Shown piece by piece: positions 62,250 through 64,000 of a stretch of DNA of 64,000 nt; within the stretch, counting starts at the first letter, position 1, and every line of letters starts with the position of its first letter. The stretch lies in assembly GCF_015326965.1 (NCBI RefSeq), contig NZ_CP017659.1, positions 6,895,001 to 6,959,000 on the forward strand, read 5' to 3'. Source of the stretch: Paenibacillus sp. JZ16 (GTDB lineage: Bacteria > Bacillota > Bacilli > Paenibacillales > Paenibacillaceae). The position numbers were made by a program, and so were the translations under genes. Under the pieces are notes generated by a model, which saw nothing but the letters and a program-made list of their open reading frames with translations, was not told where the DNA came from and did no database searches.

Positions 62250-63489
62250 TTTTAGCGGCAACGCATTTATCGTTGCCTTTACCTTGTATTGTGCGGCATT
62301 TATCATGTATGCACTTGCCGTTATGGGACGACGGTTCCGCAAGCGGGACCCGGAAGCCCATTTGGCTAAATGGGGGAAAATCGCATTTGTTACGGCATCG
62401 ATCGGTTTGATCGGACATCTGCTGTACTTCTTTACGAGATGGGCGGGCTCTGGTCATGTGCCTGTCAGCAACATGTATGAGTTTATGACCTTCTTGTCGA
62501 TGGCAATCATGATTGCCTTCCTCGTACTTTATTTTATCTACAAAAAATCGCTGCTCGGATTGTTTGCCCTGCCGCTGGCGATTCTGATCATGGCATATGC
62601 AGCCGTGTTTCCGCAGGAGGTGCAGCCGCTGATTCCATCGCTTCAGTCTTATTGGCTGGGGATTCACGTAACCTTGGCTGCGCTGGGCGATGCATTTTTT
62701 GCGGTCGGTTTTATTGCCGGCTTGATGCACCTGCTCCGTACCGTTAACTTTAGCGGGACAGATAAGGGCGCACGCAGAGAACAGCGCTGGCTTGAACTCT
62801 GCATGTTTGCCATCGTGATACTGATCGGATTTATTTTGTCGGTGTACAGCTTCCGTGCAAGCGGATATCAGGCTGAGTTTAACCAGACTTTGGTTGACCC
62901 GAAGACAGAAAATAGTACAATAGTAAAAGTGGAATATAACATGCCACCGCTTGTTGCACCTTATAAAAGCGAGACGGAGAGCATGCAGTCCTTCTTGGGC
63001 ATGAAATCTCCACTCATGGAAGCTCCGTCCTGGATGCACGGCGTGAATGCGGGGCGTAAGCTGAATACGGTAATATGGTCGCTGATCACGGGGGTGATCC
63101 TGTACGGGTTGCTCCGCCTGATTCTGCGTAAGCCGCTAGCAAAATTCATTCAGCCTGCACTGAATAGATTGGATCCGGACGATCTGGATGAAATCAGCTA
63201 TCGCGCCATTGCGATCGGATTCCCGGTATTTACGCTGGGTGGTCTCATATTCGCCATGATCTGGGCTGAAATTGCATGGGGCCGGTTCTGGGGCTGGGAT
63301 CCGAAGGAAGTGTGGGCGCTTATTACATGGTTGTTCTACAGCGTGTACCTTCATTTACGGCTATCGCGCGGTTGGCAGGGGAAACACTCGTCCTGGCTGT
63401 CCGTTATCGGCTTTATCGTGGTCATGTTTACGCTGGTCGGCGTCAACTTGATTATCGCGGGTCTGCATTCCTATGCGGGAACCGATTAA
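62236..63489 (+). CDS. resC: Cytochrome c biogenesis protein ResC (CcsA type)
   Basis: 417 residues with about eight membrane segments. Heme-handling WWD-type motif seen as IAWGRFWGWDPKEVWALITW. ATG 62236 with TAAGG upstream inside resB. Works with ResB as system II. Confidence 0.95.
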   Translation: MNLIDFSGNAFIVAFTLYCAAFIMYALAVMGRRFRKRDPEAHLAKWGKIAFVTASIGLIGHLLYFFTRWAGSGHVPVSNMYEFMTFLSMAIMIAFLVLYFIYKKSLLGLFALPLAILIMAYAAVFPQEVQPLIPSLQSYWLGIHVTLAALGDAFFAVGFIAGLMHLLRTVNFSGTDKGARREQRWLELCMFAIVILIGFILSVYSFRASGYQAEFNQTLVDPKTENSTIVKVEYNMPPLVAPYKSETESMQSFLGMKSPLMEAPSWMHGVNAGRKLNTVIWSLITGVILYGLLRLILRKPLAKFIQPALNRLDPDDLDEISYRAIAIGFPVFTLGGLIFAMIWAEIAWGRFWGWDPKEVWALITWLFYSVYLHLRLSRGWQGKHSSWLSVIGFIVVMFTLVGVNLIIAGLHSYAGTD

Positions 63490-63516
63490 TTGTCAATAGA
63501 ATAGCAGTGAATGATC

Positions 63517-63559
63517 AATCAGAAGGGCCCTTTCTTAATCAAGAGGGCCACTTCTGATT
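63517..63559 (+). terminator. Hairpin between resC and resD
   Basis: AATCAGAAGGGCCCT (63518-63532) pairs with AGGGCCACTTCTGATT (63544-63559) with one bulge, then TTCCC. Probably reduces read-through into resD. Confidence 0.7.
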
Positions 63560-63590
63560 TTCCCTATAAAAATGAAGGAGTTGGCCGCCA

Positions 63591-64000
63591 ATGTCAGAGC
63601 ACGGAAATCGTATTCTTGTTGTTGATGATGAAGAACGGATTCGCCGCTTGTTAAAAATGTATTTGGAGAAGGAAGGGTATGAAATCGAAGAGGCGGAGGA
63701 TGGAGAAACTGCTCTTCGCAAAGCAAGCTCGGAAGATTACGGGCTCGTTATTCTGGACGTCATGCTGCCCGGCATGGACGGCGTCGAAGTGTGCACCCGT
63801 CTCCGCCAGGTGAAGTCTACGCCTATTCTCATGCTGACTGCCAAGGGTGAGGAGATAAATCGCGTACAGGGATTTGAAGTGGGAGCCGACGATTATGTTG
63901 TGAAGCCGTTTAGTCCGCGCGAGGTGATCTATCGCGTGAAGGCGATTTTGCGCCGCTCATCCGCTACGGCCTATTTGAGCAAGGAACCAAACCCAAGCAA
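63591..64000 (+). CDS. resD: Response regulator ResD, N-terminal part
   Basis: Runs off the window; 136 residues visible. Receiver domain of OmpR family: NRILVVDDEERIRRLL, phosphoacceptor Asp in LVILDVMLPGMDG, LTAKGEE, and GADDYVVKPFSPREV, then start of a linker (RRSSATAYLSKEPNPSK). Position after resABC identifies it as ResD, regulator of respiration genes. ATG 63591 with AAGGAG upstream. Confidence 0.9.
   Translation, partial: MSEHGNRILVVDDEERIRRLLKMYLEKEGYEIEEAEDGETALRKASSEDYGLVILDVMLPGMDGVEVCTRLRQVKSTPILMLTAKGEEINRVQGFEVGADDYVVKPFSPREVIYRVKAILRRSSATAYLSKEPNPS

Overview
The window is ordinary low-GC Gram-positive spore-former chromosome and looks like Paenibacillus. Every core gene block matches the order known from Bacillus subtilis: spoIIIA, accBC-yqhY, nusB-folD-xseAB-ispA-dxs, tlyA-argR-recN-spoIVB-spo0A, fur-yqzK-xerD-pupG-dacF-spoIIA-sigF-spoVA-lysA, rib, scpAB, ytfIJ, dacB-spmAB, rluB and resABC-resD. 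Protein sequences, the roughly 50% GC appearance, AAGGAGG-type ribosome sites and frequent GTG/TTG starts agree with that. Genus is inferred from sequence feel and gene order, not from a search. No rRNA, tRNA, CRISPR array, IS element or prophage was seen.

Layout. 1-2.6 kb: end of the spoIIIA operon, with spoIIIAF apparently frameshifted. 2.8-6.1 kb: acetyl-CoA carboxylase subunits and the Asp23-type proteins YqhY/AmaP/DUF2273. 6.3-18.3 kb: housekeeping (NusB, FolD, exonuclease VII, isoprenoid precursors, TlyA, ArgR, RecN) running into SpoIVB and Spo0A. 18.5-25.4 kb: an accessory island, with an ArsR-type regulator divergent from a sugar ABC importer (binding protein, two permeases, no ATPase) and a cytoplasmic GH43 glycosidase, then a short-chain dehydrogenase-like gene and small unknowns. 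25.4-31.8 kb: DUF2627, the branched-chain 2-oxoacid dehydrogenase complex and lipoate ligation (LipB). 31.8-37.3 kb: M20 peptidase, a TPR-like unknown, NudF, an endonuclease Q-like protein and SpoIIM, plus two very short genes on the minus strand that I identify as Prli42 and MciZ. 37.4-46.3 kb: Fur, YqzK, XerD-like recombinase, PupG, DacF, the sigma-F operon and a reduced spoVA set (AA, AB, AF only). 46.4-53.3 kb: LysA, cyclophilin, thioesterase and an FMN-riboswitch-controlled rib operon. 53.4-64 kb: ScpAB, YtfIJ, DacB-SpmAB, a miniature amidase, RluB and cytochrome c maturation with ResD running off the end.

A large part of the content serves endospore formation: engulfment channel (SpoIIIA), sigma-K checkpoint (SpoIVB), master regulator (Spo0A), forespore sigma factor and its anti-sigma switch, engulfment (SpoIIM), cortex and core (DacB, DacF, SpmAB, SpoVA), FtsZ inhibition (MciZ) and germination (YtfJ). 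Matching regulatory sequences are visible: 0A boxes before spo0A, a SigH-like promoter before spoIIAA, and sigma-G/F-type promoters before spoVAA and ytfI.

The observations I consider most worth checking are: the XerD-like protein, which lacks two of the canonical tyrosine-recombinase catalytic residues; the two overlooked micro-genes (prli42, mciZ); the spoIIIAF frameshift in a C run; an ArsR-type regulator with a large C-terminal domain that may sense sugar, with its candidate operator; a candidate FapR operator before the bkd genes; a double palindrome over the yqhY promoter; and an intergenic MITE/REP-like palindrome before ribH. I found no clearly new multi-gene system.
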